A DNA stretch of 64,000 nt from Saururus chinensis (GCA_035235625.1 CP141142.1:45983644-46047643); one strand, 5' to 3'; counted from the first letter of the stretch, positions 50,621-62,250 are shown. Translations and numbers: made by a program. The notes: generated by a model not told the origin, from the letters alone.

Positions 50621-51224
50621 TAAGGGTGCTAAAGCAAGCTTGTAAGCTCGATTTGACTCACGTTGGTCTAGGCTCAAGTTTGAGCTTGAACTTGAAATTA
50701 GTAAAGCCAAGCTCAATCATAGCTATGTTTGTTCAACTCGGCTTGAAGCTCGAGAAAAGCTTGTATTTATAGTGTAAATATATATCATGTCTTCCACATT
50801 TCAACTCCTTTCATAATATGTATCATTTTTCACTTTTTTCATGTATGATATAAATAAAACACATAACATGAGAATTAGGACCATTTTTTTACTTCTATAA
50901 ATTCAAACTAATTAAAACATACATATAATAATTTTTCCATCTTGTGTTTATATGTGAGATAGAAAATTAAAATAAGCTAATATTTGTTTATTTCATTTTT
51001 TAATCCATACCTTGAATATGAGCAAAGTTAAATTGGGTTGATGTGTTAGGAGTCACAATATTTGCATATCTTTACTAAATTAATATATTATATAATGATA
51101 TTGTAAACATTGATTACAAAATCAAGCTAGCTCATAAGCTAAAACAAATTGACACAAGCTCGAAGTTGAAATTTCAAGCTCAAGCCAAATCAGCCTAAAG
51201 CTTGAGTCGGTTAACGAACCCCTA
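50621..51224. mobile_element. hAT-like non-autonomous element (older copy)
   Basis: It starts TAAGGGTGCTAAAGCAAGCT and ends GGTTAACGAACCCCTA. The interior repeats AAGCTCGA/TCAAGCTC words. The ends and interior match the element at 62493-63119, so both belong to one family. The flanking 8-mers no longer match. Confidence 0.6.
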
Positions 51225-52143
51225 CACTATACCAAAAACTACTCACTGTAGACCTCAAGTATTTTGAGGCTTACCTGCTCCATTCATGCCATGAAGCTAA
51301 GGTCCACAAGGGCTTATGGACCAATGTTAAGATACTCAATTTACATGATCATCAGAACCTCCTTTATTGTGCTGCATATGACCAATAATCTTTTAATGCT
51401 CTAGTCCATTTAAACATGTACATCTCTCGGGTCAGGAAATTTATTTTACATAATTCTCATCCTTAGAGAGCCAAAAGTCTTTGGTTTTTTTTCATACCAA
51501 ACCAATTTTGTTTACATGGCTAAAGACTCACTTGCAGAGCCAAACTGACACAATGATCCTCTTGTCCTTAAGTGTCTATCTATTGTAATGATTTTCACAC
51601 ATACAAGGGCACATATACTCAAACAATCATCAATCACAATATCACATTAATTGTATTTTATGTATTTAATATTATGTTATTATGTCTTATAATAATAGCC
51701 TAACACTTATAACATTCATTGCTAATATTTATGTAATGCCCACAATTTTTTATCACATTTTCTTTAAATTTTATGGAAAATTTTTGTAATATAATGGCTG
51801 TATATCGGGAAAATGACAAGATATAAAACCTGTGAAAACAGTTTATAATTTAAAACATCACATCAATTTTTCCATCTAAAATTTTCCTCATTCAATCAAA
51901 CATCGTATAACCAAACTAAACATCCTCAGGCTCTACTTGAAATGATCAAACGTACAAATAAATTACCATGATCATGAGTTTAAAATACAAATCTATTTTA
52001 GGCCTCCGTGAGTGCAAGTCCCATAAACAATTTATTGTCTAATCCAAATTACAAGTCTAGAAAATATAAACACCTTAATTCTCATCTCACTCAATACCTC
52101 AGATCGTGGCACAAATAGTGAACTTAGGTATATCTTTGACTCA

Positions 52144-52221
52144 AACATTTATGTATGGACTTACTGGGTTCACTATAGGGGAATTCTAAACAGTGAACTC
52201 AGTAAGTCCATACATAGATGC
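52144..52221. repeat. Short hairpin (about 29-bp arms, 18-nt loop)
   Basis: ATGTATGGACTTACTGGGTTCACT is matched in inverted orientation by AGTGAACTCAGTAAGTCCATACAT across a short loop. Pairing is nearly perfect, with one or two mismatches per arm. Confidence 0.8.
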
Positions 52222-52349
52222 GTTTATGCAACTCAAACATGAAGTAAGCAGACATATAATAATCATGCACATACGCATATAATCACACATACAATCATAC
52301 CAAATACATACCATCAAACCGATCTTACACTTACACTCTTAATCAGAGT

Positions 52350-52600
52350 CTTACCAACTTACTCGTACAATCATACGCTTACTCATATATCTTACACATA
52401 CTTGTACGACTTTACTCGTACAATCTTACACATCCTCGTACGACCTTACTCGTACAATCTTACTCATACGACTTTACTCATACAGTCTTACTCAGAAACA
52501 AACACTTACAGTGTTGCTCAGAATCATACTCTAACAGTTGTGCTCATAAACTTACACTTACTTAGAAACATGCATACTTACTCATACAGTTGTACACATA
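52350..52600. repeat. Degenerate TTACTCGTACAATC tandem repeats
   Basis: Units such as CTTACTCGTACAATCTTACA and CTTACTCATACGACTTTACT recur with an irregular 20-30 bp spacing. The open frame across them (52402-52614) is repeat-driven. Confidence 0.7.
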
Positions 52601-52728
52601 CTATCGACCACTGAAGCTTATAATTACCATTAATAAGCTCCAACATCGAAAATAAAAAGAATGTCACTGGGGCATCACCTTAACTTCTAGAGAGTGACTA
52701 GATATCATGGACACCATAATATTTTAAG

Positions 52729-52940
52729 TCTGGTAGGAGGAGAGAAGAGAGGAGGAAGGGAGGAGGAAGAGGTAGAGAAGGAGAGGAGGGGAGGAGGAAA
52801 AGGAAGATGAGGATGAGGAGGAGGTAAAGACAAAGGTGGATGAAGTAGAACTGGTATTAGAGATGGCGAAGTTGGTGTTAGAGGTGACAGGGTCAATGGT
52901 GGAGGTGGTGGAGTTGGTGGTAGAGGTGGCGAGTCAAAGA
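52729..52940. repeat. Purine-rich GGA/GGT microsatellite-like tract
   Basis: The + strand is almost all A and G (GAGGAGGAAGGGAGGAGG), then becomes GGTGGAGGTGGTGG-like. Low-complexity DNA explains the Pro/Ser-rich frame on the other strand. Confidence 0.85.
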
Positions 52941-53508
52941 CAGGAGGTTGGTGAAGTTCAAAAGAATGAAATAAGAGAAAAGGTATTTTAGATAATTTTT
53001 ACACATGTATAGAGGTTTGCATGTGTATAAGGCTATTTTGTGTATTATAAAAAATATGACATATTTTGTATTATAATGTATTTTATGGCCATTTTAGCAC
53101 ATCACTCATTTACTATTATGTAAAAACAATACTAAACCTTTGTTTTAACGATTGAGAAGTCATTTGTGGTCATGATCAAGTAGTTTTTTAGCATGTAGGT
53201 TATCCCGTGGATGTGCCCCTTTTAGGTGTTAGTATTTTTTTTAATGAAATAAATAAGCCGAAAAGTCATTGATTAGGATGTTTATGTCCCAGGGACATTG
53301 CTGTGAGATCATGAGAATTAATTTAATACAGAAGGTGGTGTTGCTAGCTTTTTTTCCTAGCTTTGTTTAGCCATTTCCAACTTATCTTACCTTATTGGAA
53401 TTAATTATACTATCATAGTCATACATATAAGCTTATATGTATTTTGTGATCCATGATGAAGCCGTAGGGCCTACTTATGGTCTTGGATTTGCGCCGGGCT
53501 CGTTTGTT

Positions 53509-53582
53509 GTGTCATGCATATTGCTAGCGTGCATGGCACAAGTGTGTGTCATGCATGTTGTTAGCGTGCATGGCACAAGTGT
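53509..53582. repeat. 37-bp tandem duplication
   Basis: GTGTCATGCAT(A/G)TTG(C/T)TAGC followed by GTGCATGGCACAAGT occurs at 53509 and 53546. Confidence 0.85.
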
Positions 53583-54050
53583 CAAGCAGCATCTCGCTAT
53601 ATGAACCTATATAAGTATAATGCAAATATGCATGTGCACCTTTACTTAGTTATTAGTAAATTACGAAACACTATTGTAGAAACACATGCTTATTATTTTT
53701 TTTGTATATATATAATTAGAACACGGCTATTTTTTCCCCAAAATTTACTTAAGCCCCTCATATTTTATACACCCCAATAAAATTTAATAAATTACTAAAT
53801 GCCCCTCACCTCATATTATTCTTTTTAACTCTATTTTTTTTTATTGCCCTATTCACAATCTTTCTTCTTCGACATAAGTTCTTTCATTTCCCTTGTCGCT
53901 TGTGGCTCCTCTTCCCCAACCATTTTTTTTCTTCTCCCTCACTTGTGACTCCTCTTCTACAATCTTTTTCCCTCTTCCCCTCGCCTTTCCGCTCTTCCAA
54001 AAAACTTCTGGATAGTTTCTGGCAGGGGGGAGAAATAGTCGCATTCATAT

Positions 54051-56493
54051 AGTTATTAATCTATAAAAGTGGTTCAATACACTTTGACGAAGGCCACAAC
54101 CGAGGTGGCGAGTAACCTCCTGTCGGCTGAGGGAGTAGTTGAGTTTATGCCGATAAGAGAGTAGTTGAGTTAATGCCGGCAAGGGGGCAAGCTCGTGCTG
54201 GCCAAGGTGGCAGGCGATCTCCTGCCGGCCATGGCGGCAGCTAAATTTTTATTAGCCGAGGTAGAAGTGGTCCAAGTGGACGAGCTTATGGTGGACAGCT
54301 CATGGTGACCAAGATTTTGCAGGCCGAGATCCCGACCTATCTTCTTCAGGCTGAGCTTTTGCTGGCCAAGCTCGTGCCGACCTATTTCCTTCAGGTGCCT
54401 ACCTATCTCCTTCAGGCCAAGCTCATGGTGGCCGAGCTCTTGCCCGCAGATCTCCTTCAGGCCGAGCTCCTGCTCCTACATGCCGAGGTCATTTCGACAT
54501 ATCTCCTTCAGGCCGTACTCTTGTCGAATGATCTCCTTCCACCCAAGCCCATGCCAACCGAGATCCTGATGGCGCTCCTGACACCCGAGATGGCGCCATT
54601 GCTCCTCTGTCCGAGGCAGTAGTCGGGACGAGATCGAGCTCTTAGCTGAGGATCGAGTATGAGGTAAATTCTAAACTTGGTCTTAGAATATATAATAAAA
54701 ATGTTTGTTTTTGCTCAGGGTATTGATATGTTAACTAATTTTTATTTACCTATAACTATGGAAGGCCTTATCATGCCTTTTATGCCTATAACAAAAAAAA
54801 TAACGAAGTAGGCAAAACTTTGTTACTTTCATGACTTAGGTGCTTGTTGTCAAATGCATACTTAACTGGGCTGGAGGGCCTTTTGAAGGATTCGGAGTGG
54901 CTGGCCGTGGGACACAAAATTGCTCTTACTCTTGTCAATTCCTAGGTAAATCAGATTTTCCGTGCATCATCCTGGTCTAAAAGAGTGCAAGCGACTTGAT
55001 AATATAGCCTAGAAAGTTAGATTTGTAATTTTGAGAAGTTCATTGAAAGACCTGGAATTTCTTGTACGTGCATTGCGGCAAGTACTTGTTATAACGATGC
55101 CTGTTTTACGTGAAACATAAATGTGAACATATTAGGATACAGGACCAAAAAACGAATAGATGAGGCTCATTTACTGTTACAGAGCCGTGGACTAAAAGTA
55201 GTTCTGCTCGTATTACACCTATCCCCGCCCCTACGCGCACACTCATTGTTGCTCGTTATTTGCTTACATTCTTGCTTATATTTTAGTTCTAGTCAGGTAA
55301 AAAGGCATTTGCATCTAAAACTGTAGATAAAAGTTTAGTCCATGGCGCTGTAACAGTAAATGTAGCCTCATCCATTCGTTTTTTGGTCCTGTATCCTAAT
55401 ATGTTTACATTTATGTTTCACATAAAACAGGCATCGTTATAACCCAAGTGCTTGCCGCAATGCACATATAAGAAAGTTCCAGGTTTTCCAATGAACTTCT
55501 CAAAATTACAAATCTACATTTCTAGGCTATATTATCAAGTCACTTGCACTCTTTTAGACCAGGGTGATGCAGGGAAAATCTGATTTACCCAGGAATTGGC
55601 AAGAAACTCATCTCCATAAGACACTTTTCCGGGTAAGAGCAATTTTGTGTCCCACGGCCAGCCACTCCAAATCCTTCAAAAGGCCCTCTGTCCTCTCCAG
55701 CCGAGTCAAGTATGCATCTGCTCACAAACAACAAGCACCTAAGTCATGAAAAGCAACAAAATTTTGCCTACTCCGTTATTTTTATTTGTTATATGCTTAA
55801 AAGGCATGATAAGGCCTTCCATAGTTATAGGTAAATAAAAATTAGTTAACATATCAATACCCTGAGCAAAAACATTTATTAAATGTTCCAAACATTTCTA
55901 TTATATATTCTAAGACCAAGTTTAGAATTTACCTCATAGTCGCTCCTCAACTAAGAGCTCGAGCTCGACTACTACCTAATGCATGTCGCCACCTCGGGTG
56001 TCATGAGCGCCATCAGGATCTCGGTCGGCAAGAGCTCGGCTGGAAGGAGATCGTTCGACAAGAGTATGGCCGGAAGGAGATATGTCAAAATGACCTCGGC
56101 ATGCACGAGCAGGAGCTCAGCCTGAAGGAGTTCCATGGGCAAGTGCTCGGCCACCATGAGCTCGGCTTGAAGGAGATAGGTAGGCACCTGAAGGAAATAG
56201 GTCGGCACAAGCTCAGCTAGCAGAAGCTCGGCCTGAAGAAAATAGGTCGGGATCTCGGCCAGTAGAAGCTCGGCCATCATGAACTCGTCCACCCTCGTCC
56301 ACTTGGACCACTTCTAAGGTCTACCTCGGCTAGTAAAAATTTGGCCTCTGCCATGGCCGGTAAGAGATTGCCTGCCACCTTGGCCAGCTCGAGCTCGCCC
56401 CCTTGCCGGTATGAACTCAACTCCCTCGACCGACAGGAGGTCGGCTGCGGCCTCAGTTGGAGTGTACTGAACCACTTTTATAGATTAGTAACT

Positions 56494-56494
<1 letters not shown>
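54051..56494. mobile_element. Large inverted repeat element, about 1.15-kb arms
   Basis: The left arm (about 54051-55196) and right arm (about 55334-56494) are inverted copies. For example, CTATAAAAGTGGTTCAATAC at 54061 matches the complement of GTACTGAACCACTTTTATAG near 56464, and GGTATTGATATGTTAACTAA (54719) matches the complement near 55846. The spacer is about 137 bp. The outer half of each arm is GC-rich with degenerate CAGGCCGAGCTC units. These give a Leu-rich open frame in both arms (54302-54622 on +, 56292-55972 on -) reading PTYLLQAELLLA-like repeats. I see no transposase. A transcript would fold into a long hairpin. Confidence 0.85.

Positions 56495-56498
<4 letters not shown>

Positions 56499-56564
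<66 letters not shown>
56499..56564. repeat. TA/CA microsatellite
   Basis: (TA)n runs directly into (CA)n immediately outside the right arm of the large inverted repeat. Confidence 0.95.
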
Positions 56565-57199
56565 AAACAATGAGCATGTGTTTCTACAATAATGTTTCAT
56601 TCTTTACTAATAACTAGTAAAGGTGCACGTGCATATATTAGTAGGGCAATGACAGATTGGCGCTGCTATACAAAAGGCTTAGCATATTTAATATTATTTC
56701 TATATCATTATTACCGAACATACAAAAAATTCGTTTATGTCTGATTAGAAATCAAAGCTCCTAAGCTACAAGTAGCAATTCACCAACACGTTTTCCACTT
56801 CGAAGAAATTGATGACAACGTGGGCGAGATATTTACCATGTATGTTATTTTACTTTAGCAAAACATATCTAATATTGTACCAAAAAACAAATAGAAAAAC
56901 ATATCTTGAACTTTAACATAAAAAGAATTCTATCATGGCTGATAATTTTGCTTGTGATTCATTTGCTTAATCTTCAACTTCCTTCTTCGGTACGGGTAGA
57001 AAACTAAAATAAGCAAGCTTCAGATGAGGGACCCGTAAATTTTTTTAATGATTTTGGCTTTTCTCCTCTGATTGCTTCCACACTGTCCTATTTACGAATA
57101 TTTAACAACACTCCGCATACCTCATGCCTCCACAACAAGTTCTATAGACTCGTATACAAAACTTGATTTAACTATATATTGTCTGTCTTTTACTCTCAT

Positions 57200-57990
57200 T
57201 ACATCAAAAATAGCTTTTTGCAACACATGAATTTGTTGCAATAGTGTTTTTGCAAAAAAAATAAATTTGTTACAAAAAGTGTGTGTCAAAAAATAATTTT
57301 CCGCAAACATCAATTTGTTGCAAATAGATCTCTTTTGCAACAGTATTAGTTGTTGCCCAAAAACTAGATAATATGTTGCAAAACCTACTAATATGTTGCA
57401 AAAAATATAATATACGCACAAGAAAAAAAATATTTTTGATATTTTTTGTTGCAACAATATTTGTTTATCACAAATAAAAATATTTTTTATAAAATTTGTT
57501 TAATAATTATTTTAATTTTGCAACAATAAAGTTTTGTCACAAATGAAATTTATTCTTTAAAGAAATATTTAAATAATTTAATTTTGCCACAATATTTGTT
57601 CATCTCAAATTATATGCATTTGCAACAAAACGATTCATTGCTAAATTAAATTATTTTGTTGCAAAAATTATTATTAAAAAATAATATAAATTTATTTTTG
57701 CAACAAAAAATATTGTTAAAAAAATTAAAAATTTTGAAATATATAATTTTGTACTTATGATAAAATAAATTTGTTACAAAAAACCTTTTTAAATTATACA
57801 TGTGGTATTTATGACAAAAAATTAATCATCCCAAAAGGACAAACTATATTAGCCACAAACAACTTTTGTTACAATATATACTTCTAATAAATTGTATTAT
57901 ATAATTACAATAAATAATTTTATCTCAAAAGTGTATACACTATTTGGGACAAACACATGTAGTGGCAAAAATATATTCTAAGATAATTAG
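57200..57990. repeat. TTGTTGCAAAA-type array, copy of the 17.8-kb repeat
   Basis: Units such as TTTGTTGCAA and TTTGCAACAA are scattered in AT-rich DNA. The last 250 bp are clearly similar to the reverse complement of 17780-17950. By analogy with the CACTA element at 15709 this is probably subterminal DNA of a related element. No CACTA terminus was found here. It directly adjoins the SDH1 fragment at 58081. Confidence 0.6.
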
Positions 57991-58080
57991 GTGTGTCATA
58001 GGTCACTCTATCTTTGCTTCATATTCTACTCAATAAGTTGTCAAAAATAGATCCCAAGATAGCTCAGTGTCTAGTTTATT

Positions 58081-58215
58081 TACTCCACGACCTTCATGAA
58101 TTTCCATGGTCATTAATTTTGAAACAGCATCTCTGAATGCAAGATCCTTAGAGGTAAAGGCATATCGTTCCATAAGTCTTTCACCTTCACTGTTTCTAAG
58201 AATATCACCTTCACC
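58081..58215 (-). pseudogene. SDH1: Fragment of succinate dehydrogenase flavoprotein subunit (SDH1)
   Basis: The minus-strand frame reads [20 protein letters not shown] and continues [25 protein letters not shown]. This matches the conserved FAD-dependent core of plant SDH1 (complex II, mitochondrial matrix side) over about 45 codons. A full SDH1 is over 600 residues; nothing before or after the match is present, and unrelated codons lead to a stop at 58030. Replaced positions (Phe for the usual Pro after RYA, Phe for Ser in DLAFRD) suggest relaxed constraint. It is a captured or duplicated exon piece, not an enzyme. Confidence 0.75.
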
Positions 58216-59010
58216 CAACAAGTAAACAAGTGTTTAAAAAATGATAAAACTTACAAATCAAGTGACCAAGCATAAAATTACCATAAAATAATTCAGCCAA
58301 CAAGTAAACATGATAAAACTGTCCAAATCATGTCATTAAAAAATGATACACTATGAATTCACATTAACAAAAATATATCACAATCTTCACTAATAAGACA
58401 TCCTGCCCATATATACCCATTGGATTAATTGCATAAACTCAAAATCATTAGGTCTCACCTACACAGGCAACTCTATTGGTATAACAAGAGCATAATACAT
58501 CTCAGGTCCATTAATTTTTCAACCAACTTGTCCTCTAGAAGAGGTTCCCACCTACTTTGCCTTCTCGGACTTCTTTATACCTTGGCAACGTAACAAAACT
58601 CTGCAAACTGCAAAAAAATATCATATAATATGATGATAAGATATCCTAACAAATACTTATGAAATAGGAAAGGAGAAGGTAAAGTATTTCAATAAGCACA
58701 TTGTCATGGAAGCATATTAAGAAAGGGAAAGTACCAAGTGCTATAATTTTGTAAACCGTACTCATATCTTGTTCCATATATTTTTAGGATTTTTGTGAGA
58801 AGGTGAGAACATAAAATTTTGCACTTGCAGCAACTAAATCTAATCATATTATTTTACCCTCGTTAGAAAATTATGTCCGGAATGAAGCTAGCATTGTCGA
58901 TCACATAAATCCTAGACCTTACTCTAAAGTAAATCATAGTCAAATATAAAGAATGTGAGACCCCAGACAGCTTGGCAGGAAAAGCATACAATTGCTGTTT
59001 TGAATTATAC

Positions 59011-59088
59011 CTGCTGACGAGCTTGTTGAATCTCTTCTTCCAGTTGTGCAAGCTTCAACCGACTGCTCTCAAGCTGTTGAACATATGC
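59011..59088 (-). pseudogene. TGA: Single leucine-zipper exon of a TGA bZIP factor
   Basis: A 78-bp exon flanked by a good acceptor (TTTTATAG) and donor (GTATAATT) reads AYVQQLESSRLKLAQLEEEI and then QQARQQ. This is the zipper segment of TGA-class bZIP factors, with exon borders where I would expect them in TGA genes (after RKK and after ARQQ). The basic region (NREAARKSRLRKK) is not found upstream, and no DOG1-domain exon is found downstream in this locus. It is therefore an isolated exon. If expressed in a chimeric protein it could supply a dimerisation helix without DNA-binding ability. Confidence 0.75.
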
Positions 59089-59526
59089 CTATAAAACATG
59101 ATGACAAAGACAATTTTCAATAGCATACACAAGGAAGGATGTGATGACAGAAGCAAGTCAACCGGCAAATGCACAATGTAGAAGAATGCCAAAGCCATTT
59201 TATGCTCATTCAATATGGCAAGAAAGGGAGAACCTGGCCAAGTTTTACAATATAAATGACCACTTTCTTATAACTTAGCATACAACACAGTAGAAACGGT
59301 GAATAAGTATATAAACTTAAAGGATAGTGGTGATATCTGACAATGGATTGCAAACATGCTGTAACACAAAATGGTATACAAGACAAAATTGTCTGCAAAT
59401 ATGTTTGGATGTAGGTGAAACTCAATATTTTAGGAGCTTACATCTTAAATTTTAATATTAACGAACAAGGGATGAAAAGAAAATAACAAGGAAATACACA
59501 CAAATCCCTACTATTACTTAAGATAC

Positions 59527-59888
59527 CTCCATATATGTAACCTTGTGTGGATTGCACTTCTTGTATCTTGTACTCAATACTACAGCATCTCATTTTCTCA
59601 CTCTCAGTTGCCAGGACACGATCTGCATATCTGTTAGCACGTGACATATATAAATTTATAAAAATCATATAAACGGCATGTTTACAACAACAAAGAAACT
59701 CAATAAGAACAGCATAGCATGTAATGATAGCTTCACCATAAACAAATTTATGATAATACAAGTGAAACAGTAGCTCACTGTCTTATAAATATAGTGCTCA
59801 TGAGTATTTCTGAGCTTTTGAAGTGTGCTTCCTTAATCTTATGGTCATGTAATAAGGAAGAATGGTCCACAAGCTGTTCTTCTAGATT
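59527..59888 (-). CDS. Two linked exons of an unrecognised, probably helical protein
   Basis: Exon A (59888-59779) and exon B (59630-59527) have consensus splice borders (CCTCAG/GTGAGC and TAACAG/GTATCT) and matching phase (2 then 1). They join to read NLEEQLVDHSSLLHDHKIKE ... FIRQ, then YADRVLATESEKMRCCSIEY, KIQEVQSTQ. The charged, Leu-spaced pattern suggests a coiled coil. Another possible exon near 60030-59980 reads PEMRVMMHVLLHESSNI, but its phase does not join exon A. I do not recognise the family. Exon B does not join the downstream TGA exon in frame, so the locus is either missing an exon or non-functional. Confidence 0.45.
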
Positions 59889-61233
59889 CTGAGGTCAAAG
59901 AACTTACTTGCATATTAACCTCAAAAAAGTAAAAAATAAAGATAGAGATAATTATCTGTTTCTGAAAAGACATACTGAATATTGGAACTCTCATGCAGCA
60001 GCACATGCATCATCACCCTCATTTCAGGCTACAAGGTCTATCAGAACAAACATGACTAATATTTTTACAACATTAAGAACGGAGTAAAATGTGTGCCTTG
60101 TATAAGCAAGAAGCCCTATATAAATGAGAAAAAAAGCATAGGGGCAAGGATGCATCAGCCCAAGGTTTCAGCATAGCCTCATGTGCCATAGTAGATGCAA
60201 CAAAGCCACAATACGAAAAAAAATAACTGGCAAGGTTGTACAATAAAAAATGCAAACATCTAATCTCTGCAGTAGAGGTTTTCATGAAAAATATATATGA
60301 TCCACAATACAGAAGTATGATGTCACTTCAAGTATGATTACCATATTCTAAATCTAGATCACATCTAAATAAATGCCTAATAATGCAAAAGGTCACGTAC
60401 AGGCTCTCAGGAGCTCACAATCAGCATATATGCCTGCTATGATCTTAGATTTTGTTCAATCAAAAAATTCTCAGAATTGGAAAAAACAGGGAAGACACTA
60501 AAAGGCCCAAAAGCTTTTTAGGAAAACATCAAATTAGATAATAAAATTCAATGTAACTCTTCTCTTAAATATTTAAAGAACAATCAGCTAAAAACTAAAA
60601 AGTTCATAAACAGCTTACTCAGAATCAACCAAGAGAGGTGGACAAGAACACCAATTTAGTAGTGGTAAGACAAAAAAACATGTATACAAACAGTGATATG
60701 GTAAGAGCACGAACCATGTCGCCAGTGCCAATTTGAGAACAAAAAATTCAGCAAAATTGAGACTACACCAGAACATCGACCACTCCATTACACAATATGT
60801 ACATCCTCTCACCAGCACTGTATGCTCCACAATTAACAACATAAAAACATATTAGTAGAAAAGAGAGTAGCAGACATCTAAAAGAAGTATGCAACTGCAA
60901 TGAAGATGATATGGGCCGAGTATGCACAATTGATCAAGAATTTAGTATATAAAATGTAAAGACAGAACAACTGAAGTTGATCATTTAGAGCAATATTATA
61001 TACAAAGGCAGTTCTCCGTTTTTTACTTCAGAAACAAAGTTTTGCTTTCGTGTAATTATATTTATATTTGAGTAACACTTTTTTTACAATTTTATCCAAT
61101 TAGAAACTGAAACATAAAGTAGTCAATTTTTGTTGTGGATTTTATTGGAAAAGATACAAATTTCAGTGTCAAATTTATAGAAAGTTGAGTAAAACGTTTC
61201 CATTTCGGCCTACAGCTTCAACCACAACTTTAC

Positions 61234-61640
61234 CTCCTCTATGTGCTTCATCCAATCCACTCCATGTTTCCTACATATCCTTTTTCACAATCGAAAGAGT
61301 TGAAAATAAAACTAAAACAATTCTCAGGGAAAACAGTGGATAACCGAATCACATACCTCAGGGAAGATGACCGCCCTAAAAAAAACTTGCCAAGGACCAA
61401 CTTTGATGGCGATTGGGTTGGGTAGAGGTGGCCGACGGAGGGAGAGTGACGGCGATTGGTAGGTGGCCGATGGAGCTATGGAGATTGACGGCGATTTGGG
61501 AGACGGCCGTCGGCAATAGACCTAGGGCACTGCCGGCAGGATAAACAGAGGCTGGTATATCAAGAGAGGCAGAGGTATCCCGCGTGCGGGAAAGGGAATC
61601 GTATCGTCGCGGGAGATTTGAGAAGGATTTGGCGCGTGCG
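61234..61640 (-). promoter_or_regulatory. GC-rich leader exons and E2F-like promoter box
   Basis: On the minus strand the region from about 61600 to 61357 is GC-rich and lacks any ATG, and it ends in a consensus donor (TGAG then GTATGT at 61356). A second small exon (61270-61234) has good borders; its second ATG starts MKHIEE in phase 0. At 61628-61635 the + strand reads TTTGGCGC, a perfect E2F-type site of the kind found before S-phase and DNA-repair genes. Together these look like the promoter and leader of a minus-strand gene running toward 59.9 kb. Confidence 0.5.
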
Positions 61641-61689
61641 ATTTGAGTGAAAATAAAATATCGTATATTAATTGTGGCCCGGAGGACTG

Positions 61690-62250
61690 TTTAGGTTGGG
61701 GTCGTGCGATGGAACTGACCCGAGATAGACCCGAGTCAGATCGAGTCCTATCTTGGGCCAGGTTAGCTCGGGTCTAGTACGTGAAAACCAAAGAATCGAC
61801 CCAAACAACCTAAAATAGAATATTAGTTCTTATTTTGGTTCTCAAGTTTTTATTTATTTATTTCGGGTTGAGTCGGGTTCAAAAATTTTAGATCCTAGTG
61901 GCTAACGCGGGTCGGGTTGGGTCCAAGGAACTCTGTTACTATCTCGGGTCAGATAAGGTACTGCAAAACCCGACCTACCCAACCTGAGATGTAGCCCTAG
62001 TGTCGTATAGTACATAAATTCTACTAAATATGATACAAATAGTTTAATTTTTGCCCTGACCCAATTTAGCCCGTTTAGGGGAAAATATATTTTTTAATTT
62101 TTAATAAATTTTGTACCGTTTAATATAATATTTAAAATTATTACTAAAATACAAAAAACTTATAAAAATATATATTTATAACTTTTATCAAATCGGGTTT
62201 TGATATATGGAAACCTTAACCCGACCCAACTACTTATTTGAGTTAAATTT
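61690..62250. repeat. CCCGACCCAACC-rich degenerate repeat patch
   Basis: Words such as GGGTCGGGTTGGGT and ACCCGACCCAAC recur in both orientations around an AT-rich core, with an end-like GATGTAGCCCTA near 61995. It is probably a decayed non-autonomous element; limits are not clear. Confidence 0.4.

Larger units (their letters stand above)
51732..52677. mobile_element. Possible degenerate solo LTR
   Basis: TGTAATGCCC at the left and TGGGGCATCA at the right form the same kind of inverted LTR termini as the 49636 element. The 5-bp flanks (ATTTA, CCTTA) agree at only three positions. It is a candidate only. Confidence 0.35.
51225..54050. other. Spacer of degenerate repeats
   Basis: No gene is supported. 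The region holds a possible second degenerate LTR, a small hairpin, a TTACTCGTACAATC-type repeat block, a purine-rich tract and a 37-bp tandem duplication, each listed separately. The rest is AT-rich and featureless. Confidence 0.5.

Noticed and set aside
52350-52600. CRISPR-like array
   Set aside because: The units are degenerate and irregularly spaced with no distinct spacers, in plant nuclear DNA.
51732-52677. Confident second solo LTR
   Set aside because: The termini fit but the flanking 5-mers disagree, so it is listed only as a low-confidence feature.
54302-54622. Leu-rich protein-coding gene
   Set aside because: The frame follows a degenerate CAGGCCGAGCTC repeat inside a large inverted repeat; no start context, domain or splice partners.
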